Counted from the first letter of the stretch, positions 1 through 26,800 are shown. The stretch: 64,000 bases of DNA from Pempheris klunzingeri (GCF_042242105.1 NC_092033.1:18966408-19030407), one strand, 5' to 3'. Notes: generated by a model from the sequence alone, not told the origin. Translations and numbers: made by a program.

Positions 1-279
1 CACATATACAGAACCATATACAGGTCTAGATGTAACCCATATGTGCGTCATTTCGATCAAACATGTCAACTGTGGCTTCTCTATCCCCAGTTTATACATT
101 CACTTTCCCTACACTTGTAAAGGGGGGCTGGAGGGTGGTTTTAATGTAAAATCTAATCACATTCACACACATCAACAAGGATGCAAAGCTTGTTTTGTAC
201 CAAGGCACTTCTCTAAATCCAGCTTCATAATTTCAAAGTTAAATGTTCACAAGAGTTTTCTTGTCTTGTAGTATTGCAG
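1..279 (+). other. sbf1 intron, 3' end
   Basis: No exon was recognised here. The segment ends in an acceptor (TATTGCAG at 272-279) in front of the first visible sbf1 exon. The small open frames inside it have no family resemblance. Confidence 0.6.
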
Positions 280-12486
<12,207 letters not shown>

Positions 12487-12821
12487 ACGGGAGGCGGGAC
12501 TCTTTAAGGAGCGATGCAGCCGGGAACGAATGAGCAGTGCTGCGGCACCTGACAGACACCTGTGCCGGCCGACCCCGGCACGACCGGAAGGGGAAGGGGC
12601 CTTTCACCACTTAAGCTCTGTTCTGTTTGCTAGTGTTGAACTAATAACTCTGCATCACAACGTTTCAGTGTTTTTGTTAGGAAAAATAAGAAAAAGAGAA
12701 AAAAAAAAAAAGTTACCCTGAAGAACCACTCGCTGTCGTCGCACCCAGTAGCTGCAGCCTCTCACCCCCCCGACAGTCTGACCACTATCTGGGCTGGATG
12801 TCTATGCACTAAATAATGCAT

Positions 12822-12827
12822 ATTAAA
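12822..12827 (+). terminator. Candidate proximal sbf1 polyadenylation signal ATTAAA
   Basis: ATTAAA lies 336 bp after the sbf1 stop and is followed by GTTGTTGC, a plausible short GU-rich element. It is the weaker of the candidate sites for this gene. Confidence 0.35.
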
Positions 12828-15800
12828 GCATGTTGTTGCATTTCCGTGAGGCGACCTGCAGCTTGGACCAGCACGAAGATCTTTCCAGACCCTCCACCTG
12901 TAAACCACGTCCCACTTTCCCTCCCACTAACCCCGCTCACCCTTTAGACACTCCGGGGAGGAATGACGGAGGAGCTGCAGTCGCCCGTTGGCCCAGCCGT
13001 GTACAGGACTCGTCGGACTGTTCTGGGGAAGGATCTCAAAGATCAACTGGTGGGTTGACGGACCAAAACAACCCCGAGGAAGTCAGAAGGCTCCTCCTTC
13101 CGGTCCTCAGAGCTCTCTGCTCTCTGCCTCTCACTGCCTGATGTAGCCCGTTTGCAGTAAAAATGTAGAGGAGCTGCTGCAGCTGCAAGGGGAAGGAGGG
13201 GGGGGCTCCTCAATAGTTCATGAAGGATTCCCTTTTCTTTTTTTTATCTTAAAAATCTCACATTCGTACCAGAGAGAGATCAATCAGCTGTCGTCAGCAG
13301 GCGACGGCGAAATACTGTGAAAGCCACAAATCAGTCGTAGAGATGGAAGCAGGAGAGATGGGGGTGTGTCAGGTGTTGAGAGTGTCGCTGAACTTTCCGA
13401 GTGTTTACTGAGTAGACTAAAGTTCCCTCACGCAGCTGAACTCTGCTCTGCACCTGTGTTTTTAATCATACAACCACTATTAACATTCAGACTTTTAAGG
13501 GACGCTGAAGGAAAAAGGAGGGATTTATTTTGTAGTGATGTTCAAAACTATCTATAGAAGGAGATCTGGAAGGTAGGAGAGGAAGAGGAGGGATACTAAT
13601 GAATAGAGTGATATTATGGGATGCCTCGGAGAGACTACAGTTTTTTTAGAGATGGACGTTGACCCGCACACAGTGCTCCAAGTGTCTCAGACGGGATGTT
13701 ACAAAATTCAGGTATTTTTCAACCAGGCTTCCATAAACATGCCCATTATGACTGAGTGCTAAAATGCACCCCCACCCCCACAAAAACAAGACTGTCAGAC
13801 CTTTCTGAGGGCCTGTCTCTAAGTCTGACTGCAGCTCAACACTTAGATGAGCCTCCTGGATGAGCTGCTGTAGTAACTAACTAACTAACTAAGTGTACGG
13901 TAAAGCAGGAGCAGAACACCAGATGTTCTCTAGACTAGACAGAGAAAACAGAAGAGGCCTGGAAGGTGAATTTCCTTGGAGGACTATGAGACAAAGGAAC
14001 CTGTTGTTTGCCAGAACTCCTCCAGCATGTGGCGGTTACATCGGCAGCGACCCACCGTCCCCGTGTAGGTAGCTACAGCAGCTAATCCAGGGGGGGGCTG
14101 CTCTGTGTGCGCGCTGGTCTGGACTCAAGAGAGTCAAATGTAAAACTGGTGTTCGTGTAGAAAGTTGTGGCTGTTTGGACAAAGTCAGGAAGCATCAGTT
14201 TGAGTTACTTTAGAGCCGTTTACTGACGTCAGAATAGATACAATTATGGAAATAGGACTCAGGTTGAAAAATATTGGAATTGTCCTTTTAATGATGCGGG
14301 GGCCGTCTCGAGGAGCTGCTCACATCATCCCATCAGGACCTCGTGTGCTCACGCTGCAGACGGGTCTCTGACAGAGAAACAGTACGTTCAGCTGGAAGGT
14401 TTCAAATATCAAGTCACTTTTTTTTAATGTCAAGGTTTATCAGACTGCCCCCCCCCCCCCACCTATATTCACCCCGCTCCTCCACACACAAACCACTCTG
14501 CCCCACACGTGTTAACACAAACCCTGCTATGTAAAATACGGTTCTACTGCTGTCTGTTGAACATAAAATCTGAAATTGTAGATTTTTTTGTGTCTAATAA
14601 CTCCTTTGTATATACTACTCCAGATTTGTATGTAACGTTTATGGTAGTAATTTATTTAACTTGTCTCCTCAGTAAGAAAGTTCCTCAAGCACCACTTTAT
14701 TTTGAAATTAGGAATTCAATGTGCCATTTGTTTATTTCTGTATTAATGTGACTAATGCTTTTTTTTTTTTTTTTTTGAAAAATGTCAAAGTAAACCCTCA
14801 TGTCTGTCTTTTGTAAACATGGCTGTCCTTACTCAGTATCAACCGTTAATGCAAGAGTGGAAATGGTGTGTTTGTGGCAGAGGAGGCCTCTGGGCTGCAT
14901 TTTAAAGGCTGGTTGGATTTTACTGTTGTTGCCCACAGCGGTGGGATGTTCTGGATGCAGCCTACAGTCACAATAAATGTCAGACATTCGAGGTCTTCCT
15001 GGTGCTGGATTCTGCTGACACGCCTGCAGCTACATCACTGGACTCCCTTTGTGTCCGTTCGTCAGTGACGAGATGGGACACTGGAACAAATGGAGTCAGC
15101 TGATTTTAAAGTGCACAGCCAAACATACTCATGTTATTTTTTTAATTTAGAATTCTCTACATTATCTTGAGGGGGTCTGGGTGTTCACAGACATTAGAGA
15201 GTACCAAGTGTTGCACCTGTACTCACACCCAGCAGTTATGTCACATGTCTGGAGTACAGCTGCTGAAAAAGTGTCCCTCCTCGTTTCCCAGAGTGCAAAG
15301 TGTCATCTTTCATCTGGCCAGAACACAAAGATATTCAGTTTACTATCCTGCAAGACGAGCAGCACATATTCACGTTGAAGAATATCTGCTCCAAAGTGAT
15401 TTTAAACTATTAGAATTGATCACAAAAAACTTTGAACTGGCTCTTTAAGCTCAGTGGACAGAAAAGTGCCGTGTCTCAATACAACACAAGGTACCAGCTG
15501 AAGCACCTGTGTGGTTTACAGACCTCACTGGTTAACAGTCTGCTGACCGACACATCGCTCAGGCTCAGGTGACCTTGTGCATCCTAAAATACTCTCCCCT
15601 GAGGAACAGGAAGTGCCAGCGGGAGCCTCCGTGTGTCCTTGTGTTGTGACTGCAGTCTACGTCCAGTCAGGCCCAGCTCCTCTTCTTAGTTTACTTGTGT
15701 CTCCATGGTAACGCTCACCAACAGACCACAGCTTCTTTAACCACAACAAAATCATGTAATCCTTTTTATTTATTTTTGTTCTTTTTTTTTTATTAGAAAT

Positions 15801-15855
15801 GACTTTCTGAGCCGGGTTATGTTGTCAATCATGTCAATTTAGTTTTTAGAATCCA

Positions 15856-15861
15856 AATAAA
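15856..15861 (+). terminator. Candidate distal sbf1 polyadenylation signal AATAAA
   Basis: AATAAA is followed 25-55 bp later by a pure GT tract at 15885-15908, a textbook GU-rich downstream element. Its use would give a 3' UTR of about 3.4 kb. Another AATAAA lies at 14972-14977. Confidence 0.45.
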
Positions 15862-17806
15862 AACAGTGGGTTTAAATGTTCTCCATGGTGTGTGTGTGTG
15901 TGTGTGTGAGTGTGTGTACGGACTGATTTCACCTCAGATATCACCACATTTTACAGGTTTAGATTTTAGAGTGGAACTGAAGCTTTAGGAATGTTCTCAC
16001 AGCTCCATTTAGAGATTTTTATCTGTAAAAAACAATCCAACACATTCCTCCTGGCTCCTGTGAGCAGCTTTTAAAGGCCCAGCACACTGAATGATCAGGA
16101 CCTGGATTGTGTCTTTAGGTTCATTTGATTCTCTCTCTTCTGGTATGCAAGAGTTAACTTGCATAGATTAGAAAGTTAAATCAGCATGAAGTGATTTTTG
16201 GCCATAAGGAGGCAGAAAACAACAGTCACATGACCACCTCGTAAACTTCCACATGCCACAGCCTCCTCTCTACCTCATGTTTCTGGCCACCTGATGATGA
16301 ATATTCGCTTTTTGCTCTGCTTTGGGCTCCACAAACTCCTGAGGGGAATATGTGGCTCTCTAGCTGCTGACACTCCAGGGACGGGGGGGTGAGTGTGCTC
16401 CTAAACAGCAGCACTGTGGACAGTAAGGCCAAAACGAGCTGGGAGGTGATAAAACAGGAGAAACTGCAGGTTTAATCACGACGAGCGACTCCTTTCACAT
16501 TCCACTCTTCATCCTCTGCAGTGAGCAGCTGGAAGCAGGAGACCCCCCCCCCCCCCACTGGGAGCACATGCTGCCTTTCAGGGTTTTGGGCTGCCGTCCA
16601 ACTCCTCAGCGGTGCGTTCAAGGACACTCTGACACTTCCTTACCTCAAGTCAGTTCCAAGTCTCTGCAAGTGAATTTCCGTATTGTAATGAGATACACCG
16701 GAGACAGGAGGGGTTTGGTTACAGTAAACAATTTATAGTTTAAGAGTTGAACATGAAGGAGCTGCCATTCTGCTGACTGACACTCTGTCCTTAATAACCT
16801 GGAACACTTAGCGGCTGCTGCTCTGACCTGTGACCTCTCTGTAGAGCTCCTCTCAGGACTCTGGGGGGGGGCTGTGCTGGCTGACTGACGTCTCCCTCCC
16901 TGTCCTGGCTACTTTGTTTCGCCTGTTGGGGCGGGACAAATGACACCATTACTGTCTTCACACGGGGCCCAGTGACCTGAACACTACTTCGGCCGGAGCA
17001 GAGCTCAAACCGAGCAGAAGAGCTGAAAACACCGTGGGGGTGCAGGGCAGCTGGATCTTTGCAGAGGCAGAGAGACAACAACCAGACGGGCAAAGCCAAT
17101 ACCAAATGTTGGTATTAATGTGGTCAACCAGACACTTTTAATTTCAAATTTCTTTTAACAATGATCGTAGAACCTGATCGCTGTCAAATGATTTAAGTAA
17201 GTACACCAAAGAGACCGGGAGCTCTGCAGAACCCAGACCTGCCCTCTTTCCAATCCTGCTGCTCAGAGAGGAATAAAATGAAACTTTAAAAGAGGGAGAA
17301 AGAAAAAAAAAAAAAGAAAAAACATACAGCGTCACTCTTACCAGATACCACTCTCGCCCCATAAGTGCTTGGTGGAGAGAGAGAGAGAGAGAAAAGGAAC
17401 AGACAGCGACTGTAATCTCAAGATTGCTTGTAAAATTACTTTTAAATGTAGATAATATTTGTATATAGGTAGATAATGTTTGGTTGATTTAAGGGGAATA
17501 GCAATAAGAACTTAAAGGTCAATACAATCAGAAGGTCTTAGCTCACTAGCTGGGTCAACAGAGAACCGCTCAAACATGCACTAAAAGAAAAAAACTAAAA
17601 GAAAAGAAATTTAAAAAGGTGAACAATCAGTTGAGATTATATCCAAATTTGTTTGCCCAAACCAAAACCAAATGACTCTCCAACGCTAGAGTGATTCTTC
17701 TTAAGAGAAAAATGTTGAATTTCATTTTTAAATAAATGGCTAATTGACATTATTGCACATGAGCAAAAGACAGTAATACTATTAGAGCTCTGTTCTTCAG
17801 CCTGCA

Positions 17807-17840
17807 CCTCCTCCTCCTCCTCCTCCTCCTCCTCCTCCTC
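17807..17840. repeat. (CTC)n microsatellite
   Basis: Tandem CTC units on the plus strand, GGA/GAG on the minus (ppp6r2 sense) strand. They give a spurious poly-Glu frame. Confidence 0.95.
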
Positions 17841-18075
17841 GACGGACCCTCCTGAAGCACTACAAAACATTCAGAAATCTGGTGATGTTTCATCAACAGT
17901 AACCAAAAGGGGAAAAAGGACACGATGGATAAAAAGCTTGATGTGTGTGAGGACAGAGAAGACGGCCAGCAGAGACGAGGGTACAACACTTACATTGTGC
18001 TATAATGTACAGTAAATGGCTGCATAAGTGCTTTTTCTTAAGCTTGAAGAAAAAAAATTGTTTTCAAAAAAGGTA

Positions 18076-18081
18076 TTTATT
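18076..18081 (-). terminator. Candidate ppp6r2 polyadenylation signal AATAAA
   Basis: The plus strand reads TTTATT, so AATAAA lies on the minus strand about 475 nt downstream of the ppp6r2 stop. It is followed by T-rich sequence on the minus strand. Confidence 0.4.
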
Positions 18082-18554
18082 GTTGAGGCATCGTTAAAAG
18101 TTAGCCTGTGCTATCCATTCAGGGGTGACGATGGAACATCCCTAACAACGGGACTCCAACAGCTCTGGACAAGTGGGAGAGAAATCTTTCAGGACATAAA
18201 AAAATAACGATGGTGGTGATGTTACCCCTCAGACTCTGTCGTTTCAAAGGTCGCTGCTACATTAAAACCGCACGTAATTATGTGCAACATCGGAAAAAAG
18301 GCTTTGAAGATGATTCCTCTACACTCCGCTCTGTCTGTTGGATTTGTTGGGTTTTTTTTCTTTTTTTTTTTTTTTTACATGTTCCGCCGCCTCGTTGTCG
18401 GTGTTGATTGGCAGTGTCCAGGTCCAATAACATGGCAGAGTGATTCAGTAAAAACACCATAGTTGCAGTGAGGTTATTTAGGGGCGTCACTCTGGAGGAG
18501 GCTGACAGTCTGCGGCGCCGTCACCGATGGATTCAGCGGTCGGCCGGCTCGCGC

Positions 18555-21500
18555 TCAGACTGGCCCGTTGACCGACACTTCCTGGGGCGGTGGCGCTTCC
18601 TCTCTGTTGGGAGGACAGGGGAAACGGACATGGTGAGCATCTACACGGCGCCGTCTATAGCTACAGCGTCTGTGCTCCTCAGGGTCACCACAGGAAGACA
18701 AACGCTCAGTGCCAGGGTGGACACTTACTTCCTGTCAGGCTGCGTGGCTACAGGCGAGTCCTCTGCAGGCTGCTGCTCGGAGGCTTTAGGGGCATCTGAC
18801 AGAGAGAGTTTCTCCAGAGACACCAGACTGTCCTCACTGCAGGACAGACACACAGGGAAGCTCATGGTTACTTATCGGTCCACTCCAACAGCGTCAGCCG
18901 ACCTTTGATCCCACTGCTGCACACTCAAAGCCTGGACAAGTGGGAGAATCATCGGGGAAACCAGCTGCACGTCTGTTCATGACGGCAGAGCTGAAACAGG
19001 CCGTGTTGTGGCTGTGATATTAATGATGAACTCTGATGAGCTCTAGTAGCTCACCTGGCAGCTCATGCAGCACCAGGCTGACGCCTCACTGCAGAGGCCC
19101 CGACCCTTTGCTGCAGGTCATCCTCTCTGTCTTCCTGTCTATCTTTACGGTAGATTGTCAAATAAATCATAAAAGATGCCAAAAAATAAGCCCAGAAAAA
19201 TGATGGGCTGCTTACAGTATATTTCCTGGCACCTGCAGCACTAGGACTAAAACCATCCTTTTTCTTACTGCTGGAATAACAGTGTGTGCCCAGTAACTAC
19301 TCCACTCTTTTACTTTTCTTTCTGAACCCCCAAATCTGAGTTTAAGCTCGGGATTCTGTACCAGAGAAGCTCCCAGGACATACTTAACTTAGAAAGCAAA
19401 ACTGAATGAATCCAGTAATTTCAATCCCAGTCAGTCTATAATTACCTGCATGTGGTAATTATGTTTCAAAGATAGAACACACAGGCGGCCTTTAGAGTGT
19501 GGCTGCCGAGTGGACTGGTCAGCGGAGGACGGCTTCACAGAGGCTTTCAGCTAAAACATGCAAACCTTTTGAGGTCGGCTGTCTTGTTGCCGGGGGCGTC
19601 GAGTGTTTCCGAGGTGATGGCTGCGACGGGAGGAGCGCTGGCATTTTTGTCATCATCCTCGCTGTCGGATCCCCCGGAGGAGCTGCTGTCGGAGGCCACG
19701 AGAGGAGCCTTCCTCCCCTCGCCCGCTGGCCAAGCACCAGAGGAGGCACTAACATCTGCTGACCAACAGGAGGCAGAAAACATTAGTGGGTTTTAAATCA
19801 AGCTTTAAGTGGTCCACCACCTTCTCCGCAACAAGTTCAAACACTTTTCAAGCTTTTCTGGCCCCTTACAGCTGTGGTACATCAAATATGTTCAAACCAA
19901 TGAGGCCCCCTCCCACTAAAACAAACTATTCAGCCAGATATCAATTTATTATATTCATGCAATTAGAATTTCACCTGGCACCCCTCCCATACGTCTCTAA
20001 CAAGTGGTGACACTCACCGCTCTTCTCGAGGTTTGGTTTGGCTTGTTTATCTGCATCACTGCTGCCCGAGTCCACAGGAGAGCTGCATCTGACATCAGTC
20101 TCTGTACTGCACAACACCAAGACACACACAACTGTGAGAATGACCATCGCTCTGTGGCTCTGGGTTCAGTGTGTAATACGGCCAGAAGCTGTTACATGGC
20201 ACACGTCATTAGATAGATGTGTGGAAGTGACAGAAGCCGTTCAACAGAGGGAATCATGACATCAGACATCTGACGGTCCTGTATGTCCTAGAAAATCATC
20301 TGATGGCCTTTTTGTTCTCAAACTTTGTTTTTCCTCACAGTATTTAAGTCCTCCCTACCTGCCCCAGCACATTAGTGTTGGCGCTCAGACGTAGTGAGGG
20401 ACACACATTCACAAACAAGTGTTCAGTCAGTGTCCTTGAATTCTTTTTTCATAGTTGGAACACTCTCAGACGTAGAAATAGTCCAAGTTGACCTTTTGAA
20501 CAATCACTCTGGGACAAACGATGTGAAATCATCCTGGAAACTCGCTGCGGGTCACAATCAGGACAATTTATTATTTCATTTTGATCCTGCAAAAATCTTA
20601 TCGGTAGAAGGAGGGTCATAAAGGGCAGGTGATGCCTCGGACTGATCCACCGGACTGATCCATTGGCCTCATCGACTGCTGGACTCTCTATTAGATTGTT
20701 TGTTCGCTTACACTTGTTTATTTCAGTGAACTTTGTAAAGCACTGTGAGACACTCTGTTGTGATATTGGGCTATACAAATAAATTGAATTGAATAGAATA
20801 TGCCCCTTATCAACCAAAACGTAGGAACCAGAGTTCCAGGAACCTGCAAGTCCCTTTTGTGTTTTCACTTCTTCTGTATGCGTTTAATTCGACAGAGGGA
20901 TGGACAGGGCCCCATCCTGCACTTCTTTGTATTCACTGTTGTGTGGCTGATGTCTGGGGTGGAGGTAATGAGAGGCTGACGAGCATCAATTAAATCAGAC
21001 CTAGAAAATACAACACTGAACTGCTGCTGACTTTTTCCTGAAGACCTTCCCTGGAGATGGAGATCAGGGTCGGTGCCTCTCACCTGGAGAAAGGCTGGAA
21101 CTCAGTGAAGTTGGCCCATCCAGTTCCCTGCATCTCTGCCCCCTCCCCAGCTGAGCCGTCCCACCCTGCTGGGGTTTGGGATGCTGCCGTCCCTCTAGAG
21201 TCCCTGAAATTTGCTGTCCAGCCAGGACCTGGAAACAAGACGACAAAGCCTATTTTGAAGGGCTGCTCGTGGGTTTCTGTGACATCTGGCTGCGTTCTTC
21301 CCATCTACCTGTATCTGATGTGTTCTGCTCAGAGTCCTCGTCCTCGTCAGATTCTGATCCGTGGTCCCGCTCCCTGCCTCCGTTCTCCATGCTGCTCCTG
21401 GAGCTTCCCTCTGATGTTTGGGAGACCCCAAACCTGGAAGAGAGCGGCAATGGATAGAAAAAGGTTACCAGAAAGAAGAACTGCTTGGTGTACTAAAAAC

Positions 21501-23806
21501 TAGCAAACGTCACCAGGTTTACCTCGTTCTGGATTTAGCTTGTGTTGCATAGTTCATCTCCTTCTCCTCCCAAATGTCCTCTTCTTCTTCAGCATCATCA
21601 AACTGGCGTATCCTCTCTTTACAGCAGGCTTCAAAAGCAGCCGCATTGGCCTGTATGCACACACACACACACACACACACTTGAGTGAAGTCTTTCTGTG
21701 ACCACAAACACACAACAATAGTAACCACTGCTGTGGGGCCACTAACGGTAGCAGCTGTAATAATAAAATCACATTGAGTTCGACACCTGAAAAACACTTA
21801 CACTATTATCATCAGCATCTAGATTGAAGTTTATTTCGGCAATTCTGTCAAATGTTGCACTGAGGAAAGAAAGGAAATGTCAATCTGACAGTATGCTGTA
21901 GAGTAAGGTGATCACTGTGGGGCTCAGCAACAAAGAGTAAGACACCGGCGAGGCAGTATCAAAACAATACAACAGACACAGGATCAAATAGATCAAATAA
22001 CTGAATTAACAATACAGTCTTTTCCTGCTTACTTGATATTTTCATCATGCTCGCTGAACTCCTCATCATTGAACCCAAACTGATCCACAAAGTTGGCAGT
22101 CATCTGTTGGATCTGATAGTCGGAAAAGGCCTGGCAAAATCAAAGGTGACATTAGCATGGACAGAGGAGGCTACACGGCCGTGGAGGTTTTATTATTACA
22201 ATTAACACGGTAAGTCTTGTTTTGTCTCCATGGTGGTGTCTGTCCTACCTGCTGGAGAGACAGGTCATTGGGGAAGGGGCTCTCCATGTCGTCGTCCTCA
22301 CTGGACGAGTGCATGTTGTGGGTGCTGACCTGGAGGGTAAAAAGGTAGCATGGAGAAAACACAAATGAAGTAACAGATAACTCAGTTCAGTTGTTAAAAC
22401 CACATCAAGAGCAGTTTTTCTGTCCCCCTAAAGTTTATCACTGAGTCTTTCTCATGCTACATAGGTTTCACCTGCAGGGACATACAGACTTATCAGTCTT
22501 TATGAATGTCATACTTCCTACAAGTAGCTAGTACATTTTCTTGCAGCACAAATGCACATCTGTAATTTGTAAACATTCAGTTTCCTCCTCCTGGTAAAAC
22601 ACATCCCCAGATATCAGTGCTGTCTGTGATGCCACGCTCTAAATCTAAAGGGTACGAGCCTCTACTGTTGTTGATTAACTGAAACGACGCTCCCAACTTT
22701 TGTTGCTTATATTTTTGGATTTATTAAGTGACAAATTTGAAAAGCAAAATCTGCTTTGCTGAGAAGCTGGGAACGGCTGCTCAGACACTGGGCTGCTCGG
22801 TGCTGTCCTGATTAACTAGCTGCTCTGAACACATCAGGCTTAAACTGGGGTAGAGGAAATGAGAGGACGTTAAAGGAAAGCAACTCATGCAGAAGAACCT
22901 GAGTGCTGCTGTTATCTCACCAGCTCTACTGTGTTCCTCCTGTTGGTCTCTCTCAGGGTCTCGTCAACGAAGCTCTCCCAGCGGCCTCTGCAGTCTTCTG
23001 GAAGCTCTGCAAAAGCAGACATATTCACTCTCACTTCAGCTAAAATGGTAACTCACCTGGCATCAGGGCTACTGCAGTATACTATTACCTTTGATGAGGT
23101 CACTGATCTGGGCCTGCACTGGTCCTTTCTCCAGGTTCTGGACCACCATGTTAGAAATTCTGGTCAGATGACCCATGTTGCCTCTCCTGGTTCCACCTTC
23201 CGCCCTACGGGTGACAGAGACACACTTAGAATGACCTTAAACTGGCAGAGTAACTTCACTGTGACACCACAATCGCGCTTGTCATAACAAATGGACAATG
23301 CCCTGATGATGCACACCCTATGTGCTGAGGTCTAGACAGGGACCCCCCCAGCCAAGAAACCTTTTTTCTATGCTAGGGATATCAAGAGATTCTTACTGTA
23401 TTTTATCATTCTCCTCCCAGGCGTCGAGGATCCTCTGTACCAAATGACACTTCTGGAAGAGCTGAGGATAATAGTAATGATTAACAAAGATCTTCAAACT
23501 TTGCCATCAAAACAGAAGAGAAGCTTTGGGTTTAGTAGTGCAAGTTAAGGACATGAAGCTGCTGAAGCCACCTACATGTGCCACGAGGGCATTGTGGATA
23601 GAGGTCTGTGGGTCACTGGTCCTGACTGTCTCCACTGCCTCCCCATGCACCTCAGGGTTGGCTGCTGCAGGTTTACCGCCGTGGTTCTGGAGGCCTGGGC
23701 TGGGCCGCTCCTCTGAGGATGGATGGTTCAGGATAGCTGCCACACACAGCTCCACTTGGAAGTGCAAAAAGTTATTCCAGGAGTATTTGAAGAACAGATC
23801 CTATTC

Positions 23807-23845
<39 letters not shown>

Positions 23846-26800
23846 GATGTGAGACAGAACAATTGTAAGCAGCACTGAACTGAGTTGACACCTCCCAAAC
23901 ATGCAGCTGTCTAAATGTACCAGGATAAGTGAGACAGTTTTTGAGCATTTTTGACAAATACTGCAACACCACATTGTTCTGTGCCCTTCTAACAGTTATT
24001 TAGTAAAGTCTTGGTTGTAATATCCCCCATGCCCCCATGTTCTTTAACCAGGACAACAGTGGAAAGTTTGGATCCCTTGTCTGCCCAGAGCTTGATGAAG
24101 CTGCTCCAAATAGGCCACAGCCACGGCCCTGTGGTCAGGTGGTGTGATAAGGTAATCAGTGGTTCCCAGCCTCATGACAAACCTTGTGCAAATCTGATGG
24201 AACTTTCTCAGATACAACACACAAGCATGATCAGGCAAAAGCATCCTTCTAAGCTCAAACTCATCTTACTCACTATGTGTGCAATGACAGAGTTACAGAG
24301 TTTCAATGTCGAGTCAGGCCTGGCTTTGCCTACCAGTAGTAGGTCCATGGTGGCAAGATTGCAGAGCTCCTGGCAGATACTGGGGGCACTGGTCTGCAGC
24401 AGGGCAGCAACCAGCCGGGCCACGTGAAGGCGAGCGTTCCCCAGTGGCTGCTCTAGAACGCCAACGGTCGTCAATATTGCACTTTTCTGTAGAGGGAATG
24501 AGAAAAGTGCTCTGCTAGTGCTAGTGTTGTCATAAAATGTTGTTTTGACACAAACACGTATGAGCCCAGAGTTACAAAGCTAGAACTGCACTACAGACGG
24601 AAAAACAAGGCTGAGAAACAGAGAAAGCTGCCAAATCACATTCAGCTACTGCTGCACTTCAAAAGATATGGTTGAAATGTGCTTGCTAAAGGCATTACAT
24701 GACAACTTGCAAAAAGACTATGAAGAATGACAGGATTAATTATAATCCCCTTCACAAAATCCACCAAATACTAATCATATAATAAACAGTTTCTAAGTGC
24801 TTATGTTTAGAGTTTATTTTGCTTTAGGACTTGGCACTGCTCCGTGGCTTTACCTTGGGGGGATCCAGAAGAAGCTGCTGGAAGTCCTTTAAATGGGGCT
24901 CAATGGCATTTAAAATACTGCTGCTGACAGTGTAAGACCTTTCATAACCCTGAGAATACAGATCCATCAGCCCTTCCAGCCTGGGGGACACAAGCACACA
25001 CAAACATTAGGTGACACTTAGACATCCCAACTCATGACTGTGTCAGGATGCTTTTTAAAAATAAGCAGAGGGAAGCATTTCCTCCACTTTCCTGAAACTA
25101 CATAACACCATATGCAGTTTTATTGCTCAAAAGAGCCACGAGGACCAGGACCTAAAGGAACCACAAATAACTAAGCTCCCTACATTTCCAATTCAAGACT
25201 TGACAGGAAACTGACTCACCCAGACCTCCTGGTCTCCAGTAAGGTAAGAAGCACTTGAGTTCCATTAACGATGGAGGCCTCACTCCTCTCCCCTTCAAAC
25301 ATGTTCTTGAGGAGCCCCGCTACACTCTCCTGCCTGAAAAACACACACGTTTATAAAGTAGCACATTTTACAGACAAAGCTAGATGATGATGACACAGTA
25401 ACGAGGCGTTCTCCTCTTAGGTCCTGTTCAGATCTGCTGCATTAACAGGCATCTTTTGAGACCTAGTCACAAGTGGGCAGCTCCCAGTACAGGTGTGAAT
25501 GTCAATGGTTTTTCAATCAACGCTCCAAACATTCAACAGCACAAGTAAGTGGATACAGGTGAGATTAATGTTACTGAGAAAGTTAATCAAAGAACAAGCT
25601 TAACTTACGACTCCAGTACAGCCAATAGTGGGTCGGCCTCCATATTCTCCTGCATCTGATTGGCCTGGTCTCGACTAAGGCGGATGATGTCACAAAGCGT
25701 TTGGGATGCATTTGATTGTCTCTGAAATGTATGTCATTGAATGAGAAAAATCAATTCATCTTTAACTGATGACTCCTTTGAGTTATGTTAACACATGACC
25801 AGACCTGGAGCTTCTTCATGTGACAAAGAGAGCAACATGCTGAGTGGCAGGTCAGCAGGCCTCACACTCACCTCCTCATCTTTACCAGTATGGATGAGCT
25901 CTGTGAGTCTTTGTACCAACTTCTCTTCATTTAGCCACTTGGTGAAAAAAAAAAAAAAACACAACAGGTGTTATAAAGGCTGGTGTTTGCTCATGGGAAG
26001 TATACAACAGTGTATTATAGAGAGCTTACGTGGAGAACCTCCTGCCTTAAGGGGACAGGCTCCACACAACTGATGAGGCGAAGCAGCAGGTCCATCATGG
26101 CAGAGGCATCAATATGTTTCAGCACCAGACCAATGAAGCCTTCCTTTTTCTTTAGAAAGGTAATCACCTAGACAACAAAACAAAGTGCTCAGTACTTTTG
26201 GTTCCAAACAGCAGACAAAAGCTGACTGAATCTGAATTTGTGATCTTGAACACATCTGTTTCACACTGTATGTCAGCTTTTTTTAGCTGTCCAGCACCAG
26301 TCTAGTGGATTTACAGTGCTTTTGATACATATTTACAAGGTCGAATCAAGAAACACTTGCTGGCACCCTGATCTTTCTCACTGTACCTGTTCGGTCTTCC
26401 TGGCAATGAGATTGCCGATGGTTTTGCTAAAAAAGCTGGCCAGTAGCGGGTTGAGGGGTGGGTCCTGCTCCAGGAAGTGATAGAGCATCTCAAGGAGAGA
26501 CTCGTCGGCGCCCAACTTATCGTTAATAATGGACACATCTGATGTCAGGAGCTCACAAGCAATGTTGGGAAACCTTATTGAAGAAAAAAAAACACAGAAT
26601 GACCATGAGAAGGAGTCTTGTTCCCACTAAAGATACGCATGTGGTATTTCTGAAGTGTTTTTCTGATCATCTGAACACTGAAAAGAGAATTTAATTTGAT
26701 GACATTAAGTCATATTTCAATGTTTCCTGTGGGAAATTTCAGGGACAATTCAAATAGGATGTATTACAATGAATACAATTAAAATAAATAAAATAAAATA

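Larger units (their letters stand above)
12487..18554. other. Convergent 3' UTR and intergenic region between sbf1 and ppp6r2
   Basis: About 6 kb without a supported coding exon. The left part is probably sbf1 3' UTR up to about 15.9 kb and the right part ppp6r2 3' UTR. Homopolymer runs of C occur near 14449 and 16545. No tRNA, rRNA or transposase remnant was recognised, and the short open frames here have no family resemblance. Confidence 0.6.

Noticed and set aside
18468..18908. 146-codon plus-strand frame
   Set aside because: It overlaps the last two ppp6r2 exons on the opposite strand. The minus-strand reading ends in the family-typical NGPV.
20865..21083. Minus-strand frame considered as an extra ppp6r2 exon after a TTTTCTAG acceptor
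   Set aside because: Phase from exon 21084-21228 already closes with exon 20018-20106, whose RCSSPVDS matches the human protein. The extra segment has no family similarity.
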